Positions 13,527 through 24,673 of a stretch of DNA of 64,000 bases are shown here, in pieces. The position numbers and the translations under genes are program-made. Positions within the stretch are counted from its first letter, which is position 1, and each line of letters starts with the position of its first letter. Source of the DNA: Cyanoderma ruficeps (Eukaryota > Chordata > Aves > Passeriformes > Timaliidae). The stretch is from the NCBI GenBank assembly GCA_008694505.1, contig VZDJ01007747.1, forward strand, positions 31,873,039 to 31,937,038, in the 5' to 3' direction. The notes under the pieces were generated by a model. It made no database searches and was not told the DNA's origin. It saw only the letters and a program-made list of their open reading frames with translations.

Positions 13527-13746
13527 TGAGTAGGTTTGGATTGGATATAAGAAAGTCTTTACTGTGAGGGTGGTGAGGCCCTGGCACAGGTTGCCCAGAG
13601 AAATTGTGGATGTCCCATCCCTGGAAATGTTCAAGGCCAGGCTGGATGGAGCTTTGAGCAACGTAGTCTAGTGAAAGGTGTTCCTGCCCACAGCCAGAGG
13701 GGTTGGAACTAGATGAGTTTTCAACCAAACGATTTTATGATTCAAA
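13527..13746 (+). mobile_element. CR1 LINE 3' end, 5'-truncated
   Basis: This is a 220-base 3' fragment of CR1. It shows the diagnostic order 'ttactgtgagggtggtgag', 'aggttgcccagagaa', 'ggatgtcccatccctgg', 'caaggccaggctgga' and 'ggttggaactagatgag', ending with a decayed tail 'gattttatgattc' near 13731-13743. CR1 copies are usually 5'-truncated by incomplete target-primed reverse transcription, and this copy fits that pattern. Its resemblance to the avian consensus is high, so it is one of the younger copies in the window. It has no coding capacity. Confidence 0.95.
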
Positions 13747-14755
13747 GACTCTTTGTTTTTAGAAGCCACAACAACACAGCAAAGAAATGCAGGCCAAAAG
13801 CCACCCTGTATTAACCAGACAGAAGGCTGAACTAGCTGAAAATACTGTGGCACATGAATATGATTTTCACTTATGAGGGTTTTGGACAGACCTGTCCCAT
13901 CCTGTGGCACTGATGCCCTGGGAGGTAAGCACTGAGCGCCCAGCACAGCGGTGCTGGTCAGGAGTGACAGTGGTTCAGTTCCACAGAGTAGCAATGCTCC
14001 AGACTGTAAAGCATTAATATGGTCAGTAAGTCCTGTTTTTCAAAAGGGATGAATCCTTTAAGAACTGCACCATGAAGGCACAGCTGCAGGGACTTTTAAT
14101 AAGTGAAAAGTTGGTGCTAGTGCCCGGTGAATTGTGCTTTGAGGATGTGGGTGCTGAGCTCTGCTGCCTAGTCCAAAGGTGTCCTCAGAGCAAGCTCAGT
14201 GTGCCCTGAGCTTGCTGCTCTGGGCAGTGACACCCAGAGTAGCAGAGTCCCTGAGGAGTGTGATGAGCAGTGCTATTTATGACTCAGTTGATCCTGTACA
14301 TGAGACATACTTGGTGAACGTCTTATGCAAAGAAAAAGGTCTGTTCAAAACCACAAATGAAAAGATTCTACTTGATTTTAAAAAGTCTGTTTGATATTTA
14401 TTTGTGGTTTTGAGTGTGTGAATTTCTTTTAATTGCTTTGCCATCTTGGTCTGTTATGGCATAGCTTAAATGAAGGACTAGGTTGCACTGAGGTCAAAGA
14501 TGAGCATGCTTTGTTGTCACATTTTGTACTCAATGCTCCTATGTTAGACTAATACAGTGCTTACATTTCCCGCCTTTTAAAATTACAGAAAACTCATCAG
14601 GGTTTCATTTTCTTTCGTTATGAAAGATTAATATAGATGAACTTGATGCCAGTCAGGTTTGAACAGACCAGCCAGGTTGTCATATAGCTCTACGTTAAAT
14701 TATAGAAGGAAGAACTTTCAGAAATCAAAGTCTTTTAAAGAGATTGATGGTATTT
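13747..14755. other. Unique non-coding sequence with a short hairpin
   Basis: No gene is recognised. The stretch 13860-14290 is somewhat more GC-rich than its surroundings and contains the imperfect inverted repeat at 14186-14222. Several short frames here show no domain. Confidence 0.5.
14186..14222. repeat. Imperfect inverted repeat
   Basis: The left arm agcaagctcag and the right arm ctgagcttgct pair perfectly over 11 bases around a 6-base loop (tgtgcc, 14200-14205). Outside this the pairing 'cag' with 'ctg' resumes after a three-base insertion (gct) in the right arm. It could form a small stem-loop in RNA or DNA. No function can be assigned. Confidence 0.8.
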
Positions 14756-14890
14756 AGGCTTGATCCTGAATGGTATTAAGCATTCTTTCCCTGGTCCTGT
14801 AAATTCTTGACTTTTACGTTCTCTGCAGCTGTCTCTGTGTTTTAGGTCAAGCATGTGTTTAAGTGTTTTGTTGGATTTGGGCCAGAATGT
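14756..14890. repeat. Possible ancient sauropsid interspersed repeat
   Basis: The segment begins 'ggcttgatcctgaatgg' (14758-14774) and later contains 'caagcatgtgtttaag' and 'gttttgttggatttgggcc'. In this order they resemble an old, diverged interspersed repeat remembered from reptile and bird genomes, in which a GGCCTGATCC-type end and an AAGCATGTGCTTAAG-type inner word occur together. No name is given because I cannot check it against a library. Confidence 0.4.
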
Positions 14891-17800
14891 TTAGCATTAT
14901 AACTAAAAGGTTTAACCTGTGGAATCTGGATCCCTTAAACTTCAAATCAGACCTCTAACATTTCCAGGACCAGCAATTCAAATAACTTTCAATCTCTCCT
15001 GGATAAAATATTGATTAAGAAACAAATCATCAGTTGTGCTTAAATTCTGATCTCGCAAACAGCTCAGCTGTGCATATGCTGGACATCACTAACCCATACA
15101 TTTCAGTGTTAACATGTAAAGACTTTAAGTGTTTTGAAGAGAAAAATCATCCTCACTGCAGTTTTTTTTACAAGGACTGTGATACAGGGGGTCTTTTGTG
15201 AATCGTAAAATATTTTCGTCCAACTTTTGAAATACATCCTGCCTTCTCTGACAAAGTTTGATTTCAGTTATGACTGGCAAGGAGGAATTTGCTTGCTGTA
15301 GTTTGTAATTTTGCAGGGGGATATTTTACTGGTTGTTAGAGAGAAATGAGTTCTGCTTCCTAGCTGGGACTTTGTTTTCATTGGATGAGAATGAGAGCAA
15401 ATATTTGGACATAAATGTTTTATGGCAGTACCATATGGTCCTTGGTATTTTATTTTTAATTTTTTGCAGTTATATTAAAATTCCTTTAATATTACCAATA
15501 TATTTAATTTAAAAGATAACTGCTGCATGTAACCTGAACAGCTGTTTTTCCTAAAATTGCCATAGCATCAAAACTTTGCTTCTTGAATAGGCTTCTTTGA
15601 AACCCATTGGTTTATCTGAACAGACAGTTATATCACTGGTTTGTTTGGGGAGAACTTGTTTCTATTTTAACTAATAAATACCATGTCAGTTATAGCATGT
15701 TGTCACAGCTTCGATCTAAATTATAGTTGGTGATTAATTTCTAATTGCAATCAGTGAAATCAAATGGTTGGTTAATGTGTGCTGCCAGGATTTTCTTCCC
15801 TTTGAAAAAAATAACACTAAAAGAAATGTAAGGAAATCAAACTACAAAAACATTCTTGCTTTTCCCCTTCCCTTCCCAAAGGAAAAAAAAATTCCCTTAA
15901 CTGATACTTCAAACCTGAAGATTTACCTTATTCTCTTCTCCCAGGGTAGTACTACAGGGGAAATGAACTTTAAAATCCAAAGGTCCTTGTGGCACCTGGG
16001 GACTTGCTGAGACAAATGAAACACACAAGGGTTTAATCTTATGAGTATCTTCACAGAAACAAAAATGGTGGGTTGGTGTAAAATAACTATAAAATTATCA
16101 CTTGTTTTTTTCCAGCACCCAACAAGTGTGCATGTTTTTTAACTAAAGCAAATAGAGTAAGAGCTGTACCCAAACAGACCATGTGTGCACTAAATTATAC
16201 CACCATAAATTGGGAAGAAGGACAATGAGGGCACTTGAAAACTCTTTGCTTTTTTGAACTGTATCCTTTTCACACTCCTCTTTTTTCTCTTTTAAAAATT
16301 CTGCAATTTTTTGGGGTGGGGAGAGGGAGGAGAAGAGTAATATTTCATATCAAAGTCTTAATTTTATGCTTATATTCTAAAAACTTATTTTCTGCGAGAA
16401 GTTAATTCAGTAATAGTCACCAGATGGTGTGCAAATACTAATGAGGGATGTTATGACTCTTGGGTTCCTTGTGGAGGTTGTAGGAGTCGGCATCTTGCCA
16501 TCAGAAAATAGATGCCGGGGGAGTAGAAGTGCTCCCTGGGGAGGATGTGACTGGACTTGCAGGGCTTCATTTTGGTTGCTGCTTTGTTGGTGGGAGTTCT
16601 ACCAGTTGTAAGAAACTTTTTCTTCATTAGCTTTAATGATAGAGAAAATGGTGGGAAGTGGTGGGTCATGATGCTCGGTATCACAGCTTTGAAGACTGTT
16701 ATTAATCTTCATTTTCATTGAACCTGAGGAAATACTTGATACAGTTCTAAAAAGTGAAGTAAAGCACTACTGTTTGGAGAGTGGGATACAGGCTGGGATG
16801 GTCATGTATGAGACAAAGAAACATTTATTTACAGGGAAACGTTATCATTTTTTCTAGAGCAATACTTTATGCTACCTCCTCAGAATGATAATGCTGTGTG
16901 TTCACTGCCGTATGATTTATTGCTAGTTAATCCATCACATCTGTTCTCTGTCCCAGTGGCAGCATATAAACATTGTAAGGCAAGCAAGATGAAACGGAGC
17001 TCGGGGATGTCTTTTATAACAGATCTCTGTAAGTGTGAAAGTAGAAATGTCTGTTGATTCATAGCAGCATGCTAAGGAGCTTCTAGTCAACAATGGGCAC
17101 TGACATGTCAATTCCCTTGTGTGACTTGGGCTCTTTTCCCATCCGCTCACTCATTCATCCTCAGAATTTACGCTGCCAAACTGAAAGGAAAATGTTGACA
17201 AATACATAACACTGTCTCTTTCAGATACAATGTATTTATATTTGCCGGCAAGAAAGCTACTGACTTCAACTCTTGAAAACCCCTGAAACAAGCATTCGGG
17301 GCTATGTAATGAGATGTAGAGTACTGTGCTGCTGTGAAGTCTGATGCAGGATGGTCTTGTCCGGTTTGAAACAGTCCATTGGTCTTATGCAGGTCCATGA
17401 AAGGTGCACCCATTTTATGTAATCTCTGATGATGTTCTTTTACATCCTTCCTGGTGAAAATTGTTAGACACAGATTTCTGTGCAGCTCTAACACGTAAGA
17501 CTGAGACATACTCGTGAAGAATCTTTGAGAACTGCAATTCTTCTGTTTTCAATGAGAGACAGAGTTAAATGTCTGCTGTCACAGCCTTTTTATGAATACT
17601 ATTCTTACTCAGAAAAACAAAAAAAACCACAGCAGTTTTTATGTAATAGGTTTCTTGAGAGTGCTAAGACATATACCTGAATATATATGAACATATAAAG
17701 AACAAAAGAATCCATTGGGAATTTTAGTGATGTCAGTTTCATTAAGGTGAAATGAAAATATTTTAAGAACAATATTGCCTGTATTGGTGCCATCAGTAAA

Positions 17801-18216
17801 GCATGTAAGATAAAATATGATGAATTTAGGGGACAAAAAATGGACTACCTGACTCAAGTACAGATAGAAAAAGTTTAACTGCTCCCCAGTCTCCACTCCA
17901 TGACATTTTCTTCACTTCATTCTATTAATTTCTGTTTGCAATTGTAAGTGACATGTCAAAAGCTAGAGTATACATTCATATCTTGCCACTGAAATTTTTT
18001 ATGTTCTCCATTATCCAGGTTATTTAAATCATGACCAGAATTCTGAACCTTAGAACTTAAAGCACTTTGCCATCTTTAATAGTATGCTATGTTATACATT
18101 CCCTTTGTAGATGCCTGAAGAAATTCTGTGTGTGTAACTAGCATCTCAGAACATAGATCTGGAAACTGCTTTTATTACCATTGAAATGGTATTTATCCCC
18201 GATCCCCTTCCCCCTC
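14891..18216. other. Unique non-coding sequence
   Basis: About 3.3 kb without a recognisable gene or repeat. A purine/G-rich patch lies at 16313-16332. Minus-strand frames of up to 113 codons (17168-17509) have no recognisable domain. Confidence 0.5.
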
Positions 18217-18265
18217 CAAAAAAANAAAAAAAAAAAAAAAGAAAAAAGAAAAGAATCATAAAAAA
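18217..18265. repeat. Poly(A) tract with one undetermined base
   Basis: An A homopolymer of about 23 bases containing the single ambiguous base N at 18225, followed by an A-rich GAAAAAAG-type stretch. The N probably marks uncertainty in homopolymer base calling. No retroposon body is recognisable immediately upstream. Confidence 0.85.
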
Positions 18266-18465
18266 AGCAAGCCTGTAAGTCTGTGCAATACAGAGACAAG
18301 GACTTGATCTCTTGTGTCAGCAGTTCTTGGTGAAAAATTTTCCCTGTGGAGCTCCTCAGCACCCAGACTTTCTGCTTGCATCTAAATTAATACATAAATA
18401 TGAGAGAAATAGTATTCTGCTGAACTTCACCTGAAGTTTCAAATTTGTTTAGGTGGGCAATTCGA

Positions 18466-19030
18466 TAATCACAGAAGCACAAAATGGCTGAAGTTGTAAG
18501 GGACCTCTGAAGGTTACCTTGTCCAAAACTGCTCAAGTGAAGCTGCCTAAAGCAGGTTGTTCAGGACCTTTTAGGACCTTCTCCATAAGACAGACATCTG
18601 AAAGAACTGGAGATTTCAAAACCTTTTTGAATAACCTCCAGTCAACTCCAGAGTAAAAAAGCATTTCCTGGTGTTCAGAGGGAACTTCCCATGTTTCAGT
18701 TTGTGCCCATTGACTCCTGTCTGTCACTGGGCATCACTGAAAAGAGCCTGACTCTGTCCCCTATGAACCCTTCCTGCACGCATTGATTGATAAAAACAGA
18801 AGAGATCCCCTGAGCCTTGTCCTCTGCAGGCTGAACCATCACAGTTCTCTCACAGGTGAGGCTCTCCCATCCCTTCATCTTTCATGGCCCTTTGTTGGAC
18901 TTACTCTGGTATAGCCATGCCTCTCTTCTACTGGGGAGCCCAGAACTGGCGTGACCTCACCAGTGCAGAAGAGAGGGGAAGGATCACCTCCCTTGACCTG
19001 TTGGCAACACTCACTCAAATTGAACCAAAT
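18466..19030 (-). mobile_element. CR1 LINE 3' end, minus strand
   Basis: Read on the plus strand, the element starts with its 3' tail 'aatcacagaagcacaaaatgg' region at 18466. It continues through complements of the CR1 3' end and RT C-terminus: 'aagggacctctgaagg' (18498-18513), 'gtgcccattgactcctgtc' near 18703, 'ccctgagccttgtcctctgcaggctgaa' split around 18808-18835, and 'ggatcacctcccttgacctg' at 18979-18998. This corresponds to roughly the last 550 bases of the element, including the RT C-terminal coding region, which is interrupted. Divergence from the consensus is moderate. The 5' limit of the element (right side here) is uncertain, and sequence to about 19160 may be a further degraded extension. 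Confidence 0.9.
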
Positions 19031-21537
19031 AATACCTCTCATGATTTGTACTTTATTGTACCAGCTGAGACACAGCCCCATCTAGCCTTCATATGCCTTC
19101 AGCTTTCAAGTACTTGAAGAGATCAGTGTCTGATCTCTCATCAGCTCCTGGTGAAACAGATTTTTTCATATAGCCACAAGAATAAATCATTGCACTCTAT
19201 AGGTGTATTGTTTGCACTTTGGGAAATTATATAAAACAACTGTTTCCTACAGGAAAGTAGGTTCTACACAGTTATATTTGTTACATATTACAGAAGTACC
19301 TGGGACCTAAACAAACACCTGTACTGGTTTCTTTTAAGCGCCATATGGAAAACTAGGAAGCAAGATAGTTTTCAGAGGCTGTATTTGTAAATCAAGCAGC
19401 ATCCAGGTTGTTCCCAAGCACTGCCATTCTGCTCATACTTTGGGAGAACTGTCCCTGGCAGGGCTTTTTTCTGTGCCCAGTAGCACTTCCTCAGCTGATT
19501 CCCACACATAGCTCAGGAATTAGTGCAGGTGAAGGGACCACTCCCTACAGGCTGTTGGCAGATGTCCTCCCTGTTTTGGAAGCTCAAGATGGTTTATAAT
19601 ATGGTTTCACACCGTTCTCCTCTTGCTTACCTCAGTGCCATAGTATAGTCTCGGGCACATTTGAATTACAAGTATAGGCACAACCTGCATCCCTGGGTTC
19701 CATGATGCCTCCAGTATGTGTGCCAGGATGTAAACAGGGAAATGAGGTTATAGTGGAGAAAGAGCTAGAGAACACAGTGGAATTTTAAAGGAGAGCTTAT
19801 CTTTCCTAATCAATACCAGATGGAAGAGATTTGTAAATACCATTGCAGAAGTAAAGTTTAAGAACAGGTTTAAAGGATAAAGTAATGGCATTTTAAAGTT
19901 CGGTGGAGCTGTTCTCTCTGCATGCCAAGGCAGTCTGAGGGAAATCATCAGTGCTTGCAGGACAGCAGCAGGAATTGATATTCATATTGTTATTAGAATG
20001 AAACGGCGGATGGGGACTCAATAAGGTAAGAGATTTATGCAATAGTTTGTTGTGAAGTTCTGCAAGGTGTTTTGTTTACTGAAGTGGAAGTCATCAACAA
20101 ATCAGCCATAAGGCCTGTGAAGTTTGGAATGATATACAGCCAACTGTAAGACCTTAGAATTTTCCAACAAAGTCATAAGCCATAGCAGTGTACCAGTAAT
20201 TGGCCTAGTCTTGTAACTTGTGATCATCTAAGGGACAACAAATACAACTGCAAATTATGGTTATTGTGGTTGCATATATTTATCAAAACACAAACATGTA
20301 TTAGGTGAGATATTCAACCTACCAAAAGTTAGGTTAATTTTCCTGTTTGTGTGTCAGTCTTAACAGCTTGTGTAATTGTAAACGCACGAAGACAGAGAGG
20401 TTAGCAGAAATATTTTTCCTTACATAATTGTGGAAATATCAATCTACCTAAGGAGAATGGAGATATTATTTCAGGCACATTGAGGCATTACAGAATTTCA
20501 GGGTGTTGGAAGAAAGAAGCAATCGAGCAACTCACTGCTGTTAGATTTCATATGCCCCAAACCACCCCTTCAATGAATTATGCAGGTGATTCAAATCCTG
20601 ATAGTTTTGCTTGCTTCTCAGCCTTTTATTAGACCAAACTATGGTGGTTTTTCTCAGCTTTGAAGCAGAAGTTACTTACAAAAACACATAACCAGGAGTG
20701 TTGTTTGCCATGGTTCAGTCCAGTGGCAAACTCTTCAGTAGCAGCTAATCTAGAGGCTCGACTCAGTCAGATGACCAGAAACTAATTTCCACTGAACTGT
20801 TTACTATATTTAATTCAAGGGTAGATTATACCATATTTCCACTGACACACTCAAGAAACAAAGGACAAAAGTATGAACAAAAGTATGAACATGAAAAAAA
20901 GGAGTCTTAAAGCTAAGTAATAAAGGAGCTTGCTGGAGTAGTGAATACTTAAAAGTCAAAGAGAAGGAAGATGGAATTGAAGTCTCAGGAGCTGCCAAGA
21001 GGTATGTTTTCAATTCTGAAATCTTTTCTGCACAGTGATGGAGCTTTACCTTTTTTTAAAGTGAAAGTTATTTTTTTTTCCTCCTAATCTAGATTTATTA
21101 GGCAGCAGAAAAAAAATAATAGTTTTTCAGCTCTATTTCAGATAAGCCTTTAAACCACTTCTGGAAATGACAGAGTAACTGCCCTGCACAGACCTTGAAT
21201 CTTTTTCTGGTAGATGGATATCTAAATTATTTAAAAGTATTTTTTTCCTTTGGAGGTGACTTGGAGAGGTTGTGGCAAGGGTTTATTGTAAAATAGGAAC
21301 CAGTTTTTAAAATATATTACAAATATAATATGAACAATCATTATACAAGCATAGCTCTCCAGTGACTTGCTAGTGTAAAAGAGAGAATTTCTTTAGGTCA
21401 ACATTGTTATATGTGACAGCAACATTGACTTTTTATGAAGGCAGGATTAGAACCCAGGGTTGCTGTGCTGTTTCCCTTTGACACTGAATATTTGTGGTAA
21501 GTGAACTGGTAAGTCTCTGTTTTCACTTCACCTTTTA
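19031..21537. other. Unique non-coding sequence
   Basis: No gene is recognised. The part at 19390-19600 is relatively GC-rich but has no exon-like frame. An exact 12-base tandem duplication lies at 20867-20890. A weak 'acagaatttcagggtgttgg' near 20490 might be a decayed CR1 tail but is too short to call. Confidence 0.5.
20867..20890. repeat. Exact 12-bp tandem duplication
   Basis: The unit aaaagtatgaac occurs twice, head to tail, without a mismatch. It looks like a recent local slippage or repair duplication. Confidence 0.9.
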
Positions 21538-21632
21538 GTGGAAGGTGTTCCTTGCTTGTGGCAGGGGGGCTGGGAAGAGATGATCTTTAAGTTTCCTTCT
21601 AACGCAAACCACTGCAGGGTTCTATGATTTTC
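21538..21632 (+). mobile_element. CR1 LINE 3' terminal fragment
   Basis: A fragment of about 95 bases with the last part of the CR1 3' end: 'gaaggtgttccttgc', 'tggcaggggggctggga', 'agatgatctttaagtttcc' and the tail 'ggttctatgattt'. These occur in the same order as in avian CR1 copies. It is strongly 5'-truncated and non-coding. Confidence 0.9.
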
Positions 21633-23103
21633 CCAAATGCTCTCAGGGCACACGTCTAGGAAAACAATCTGATCTGGAAATGTGCACTTGGTGTGTTCCA
21701 TCTTTCTTCATAAATCCATGTAAAATAGGATTGTCTTTCCTGAATGCATAAATTACTTAGCGTTGAGTGCAAAATATTGCAGTTTCTTGACAATCCACAG
21801 TATTTACAAACAGATACAGATATCTACTTTCTATGTATCTGTTCAAAATACTTTTGAAAAAAATAGTTTTTCACTAGTAGATCTCTTTGCCTTGTGATGA
21901 AATAATTTTTAATCCACTTGAATTATGTAAATAATTGTACACAATACCTAGTTTAGCCTTCACCGGTGTTAATATTAATAATGCTACTTTTTTGATTTTT
22001 TTGGTTGGGCTCTTCCTTTACTGTGGAGTTGTCCTGGGATATAGACAGGGACATGGTGTGAGTGGCTACTTTCCAAGACAGGACTTTAGTGTTTCCAACT
22101 GTTGCTCCTGTGGCAAGAGCTGCTCTTAATGAAGGCACTGGGACTGTGTGATCTGCCTGGTTACCAGGGCTGTGGTGAACTCAATGCTTTCCTGCAGACT
22201 TGTGGGAGATCTGGATTTTTTGGAGTAAAAAAATGAGGGATTATGAAGAGGTTTTGAGAGGACTGCCTGATCTGAGGTGGTTTAGTGTACATTTGGGCTG
22301 CCAAATGGATGTTTATCCTCTCAAAGAGAATGGTTTCTCTGACTGTAGCCTGACCTTCACATTTATGAGGACAGGTTCATGTGTGCAGGAGGGGAGATGG
22401 CTGTGTATAAACTTGAGCATTACTCCACTGAATTAACATATTTAAGACTATGAAACATCTTTCACAATGAGATTTTTCAGGGGAAAGTTTTTGTTTACAT
22501 ACTAAGTTGGAATGGTTCTGAGAGTAAATGCTCACTAAACCTTTGCATCACTAAACCTTTGCATTTAGGATTTTCTAATCACTAGTGATGGTGACTCCAA
22601 ATACCGACAAGTGTCGCAGTCAATGTCACACTTGTCAAACAGTGCCTTGAAGTGTGATTTTTTTTTCCCCTGGATACTGTTGAAAATCATTATTCATTCA
22701 TTAAGTACCAAAAGTGCATTACTGCAATACAAAGAACAGAATAAAACTCAGTGTGGCTACAAGGAAACTATAAGACAGCAGATATTTAAAGGAGTAAATG
22801 TACTGGGTGATTCAGACGTTCTGACTGGCAGTAATGCCATTATTTTTTCTTCATTTGTCCTCCCTCGTAGCTCACATGAAAGATGACGAATGACCACTTT
22901 TATCTAGGCTGGTGAATGCTATAAAAGAAACATTTGGCTTGGGGAACACACGATGTCTACATATGAGAGTAAAAGTGAGGCCTAGGCACATAATTCCAAA
23001 CCCAGTTTTCCTTCATTACAGTGCTACCTATACAGCAAGAGGGCTGCAGTGCTCACATTGTTTAGTGGCTGCAGAAGCAAATTTGGTATGAAGACTATAA
23101 TTT
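21633..23103. other. Unique non-coding sequence with a 16-bp tandem duplication
   Basis: No gene or large repeat is recognised. An exact 16-base direct duplication lies at 22533-22564. Short frames up to 91 codons have no domain. Confidence 0.5.
22533..22564. repeat. Exact 16-bp tandem duplication
   Basis: The unit cactaaacctttgcat is present twice in direct tandem (22533-22548 and 22549-22564) without mismatch, which suggests a recent local duplication. Confidence 0.92.
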
Positions 23104-23190
23104 TATTTCTGACAAGCTGTATGAGCTTAGTGAAGTTATTTATCAGGGCTTCAATTCATCCAACTATAAAAAGTAGAAAAAAATGGGTTT
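23104..23190 (+). repeat. MIR/CORE-SINE-like fragment
   Basis: The order 'tgacaagctgtatgagctt', 'gtgaagttatttatc', 'gcttcaattcatcc' and 'actataaaa' matches the MIR core pattern (a GCTGTGTGACCTT-type word, then GGCAAGTTATTTAA, then a pyrimidine-rich CAGTTTCCTCATC, then a TGTAAAATG-type end). It is diverged, as expected for an ancient SINE. No full tRNA-derived head is visible. Confidence 0.6.
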
Positions 23191-24673
23191 GTACCTTTCC
23201 AAAGAACTGGAAAACATTATAGATAACAGAATATGTAAAATACTAGTGATATTCAAACTGATTAGAAACTCCTTATCTTCTTATTGATCACTTTCGATCA
23301 GCTGTTTTAACTAGATTTTAGGCACATCTCCAAATATTGGTATTCGTAAATCAGTTTCAGAAAAGTTTTCAAAGCTGTACCTCATGATCACATTTGTGTA
23401 ATTCTTGACAAAAATGAAATCCCAAGCTATTTCTTCCTAATGTCATTAATTATTCTTCTGTAGAGTTTAGCTAATGAATTTTACAGGCTGATGGGCCTTC
23501 ATGTGGTCATTGTCCAATCTGAACCTGTTAGAATTTATGTCGAGTCCAGTGGTTCTGCTTCAATGATAGATTATCTTTTCAGAGTGAAAAAAAAAAAACA
23601 GACAGAAAAAACTAAAACCTCATTCCAGTCTTGGTTTAAGCATTTCTAATAATAGCAAATCCACTAAAAACCTTGGTAAATTGCTCTGGGGTTAATTGTA
23701 TTCACTGCAGAAATCTTTTCCCTAGCTTGAATTTGCTTAGCTTCAGCTGAGGTTTCAGTGTTAATTCTCATATTGATTTTAAAACGTGAAAATTCATTTT
23801 TATTTTTAACAGAAAATGGGTCTGACTTCTAGTACACCGTGGAATAAAAACAATGTTGAAATTATTTTTCTATGAAATATTTTTCTTGTTATTCAATCAG
23901 TTCTACTATTATCCTTAAATGGTGTTGCAATTTTTTAACTCTGATTCATTTCTTGGGAATAGAAGTCAAACTTATGCAAGAGTAAATTTTATAACTCTTC
24001 TTTATTTTTCATGAATATTTTGTTCCTTCATTTGCTTTTCTTCAGTCCAGTACCTCTACAATTCTATTATTTCCATTAAGACACCATCATTGGAATACAT
24101 GTAATTTCTTTTTAATTCCATAGAATGCATTTCAAGAGGTCTTTGCAAGATTGATGAGGTTATGTGGTGAAAATTAGAGGCTGGGTAATAGCATTTTTTC
24201 TGGACAAAAAGCAGAAGACTTCTGCCTTTGTTCAGTTTTGCATTAAAAATACATTTCTATAAGTACACATGAATTTTAAAAAGAAATTTTGGCAAAAAAT
24301 GACCATTGAATCATGTTACACAGAAGAATGAAATCTTTTATAAATAGTAAATAAAACACTTGCAAACATAATTTCCCAGTGAAAAGAATTATAGGGAATA
24401 AAATGGACTCACGCATGTATACAAGAATGAAAGCTTGGTTCGTTTGCATTTACTCATGCTCACATAAAAACCTCTTTTTTCCAAACTGAGACTAAACTGA
24501 AGTACAGCAGCCCCCCTGCAGGAGCACAGCAGGCCCTCCGGATTGTAAACTGTTTTGAAAAACATACAATATGTTAATATTTGCTATTATGGTAGCAAGC
24601 ATATTAACAGGAAATAATTTGGGATATATGCTGATAAATATATACTGAATATATACACGTACTTATGAATATT
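23191..24673. other. Unique AT-rich non-coding sequence
   Basis: No gene or repeat is recognised apart from short A and T runs. Confidence 0.5.

Noticed and set aside
13918..13937. Possible exon end with a donor-like 'gggaggtaagc'
   Set aside because: A single donor-like hexamer is common by chance, and there is no matching acceptor or protein similarity.
20484..20540. Possible minus-strand CR1 tail
   Set aside because: Only a short 'acagaatttcagggtgttgg' resembles the CR1 end; the rest does not continue the consensus.
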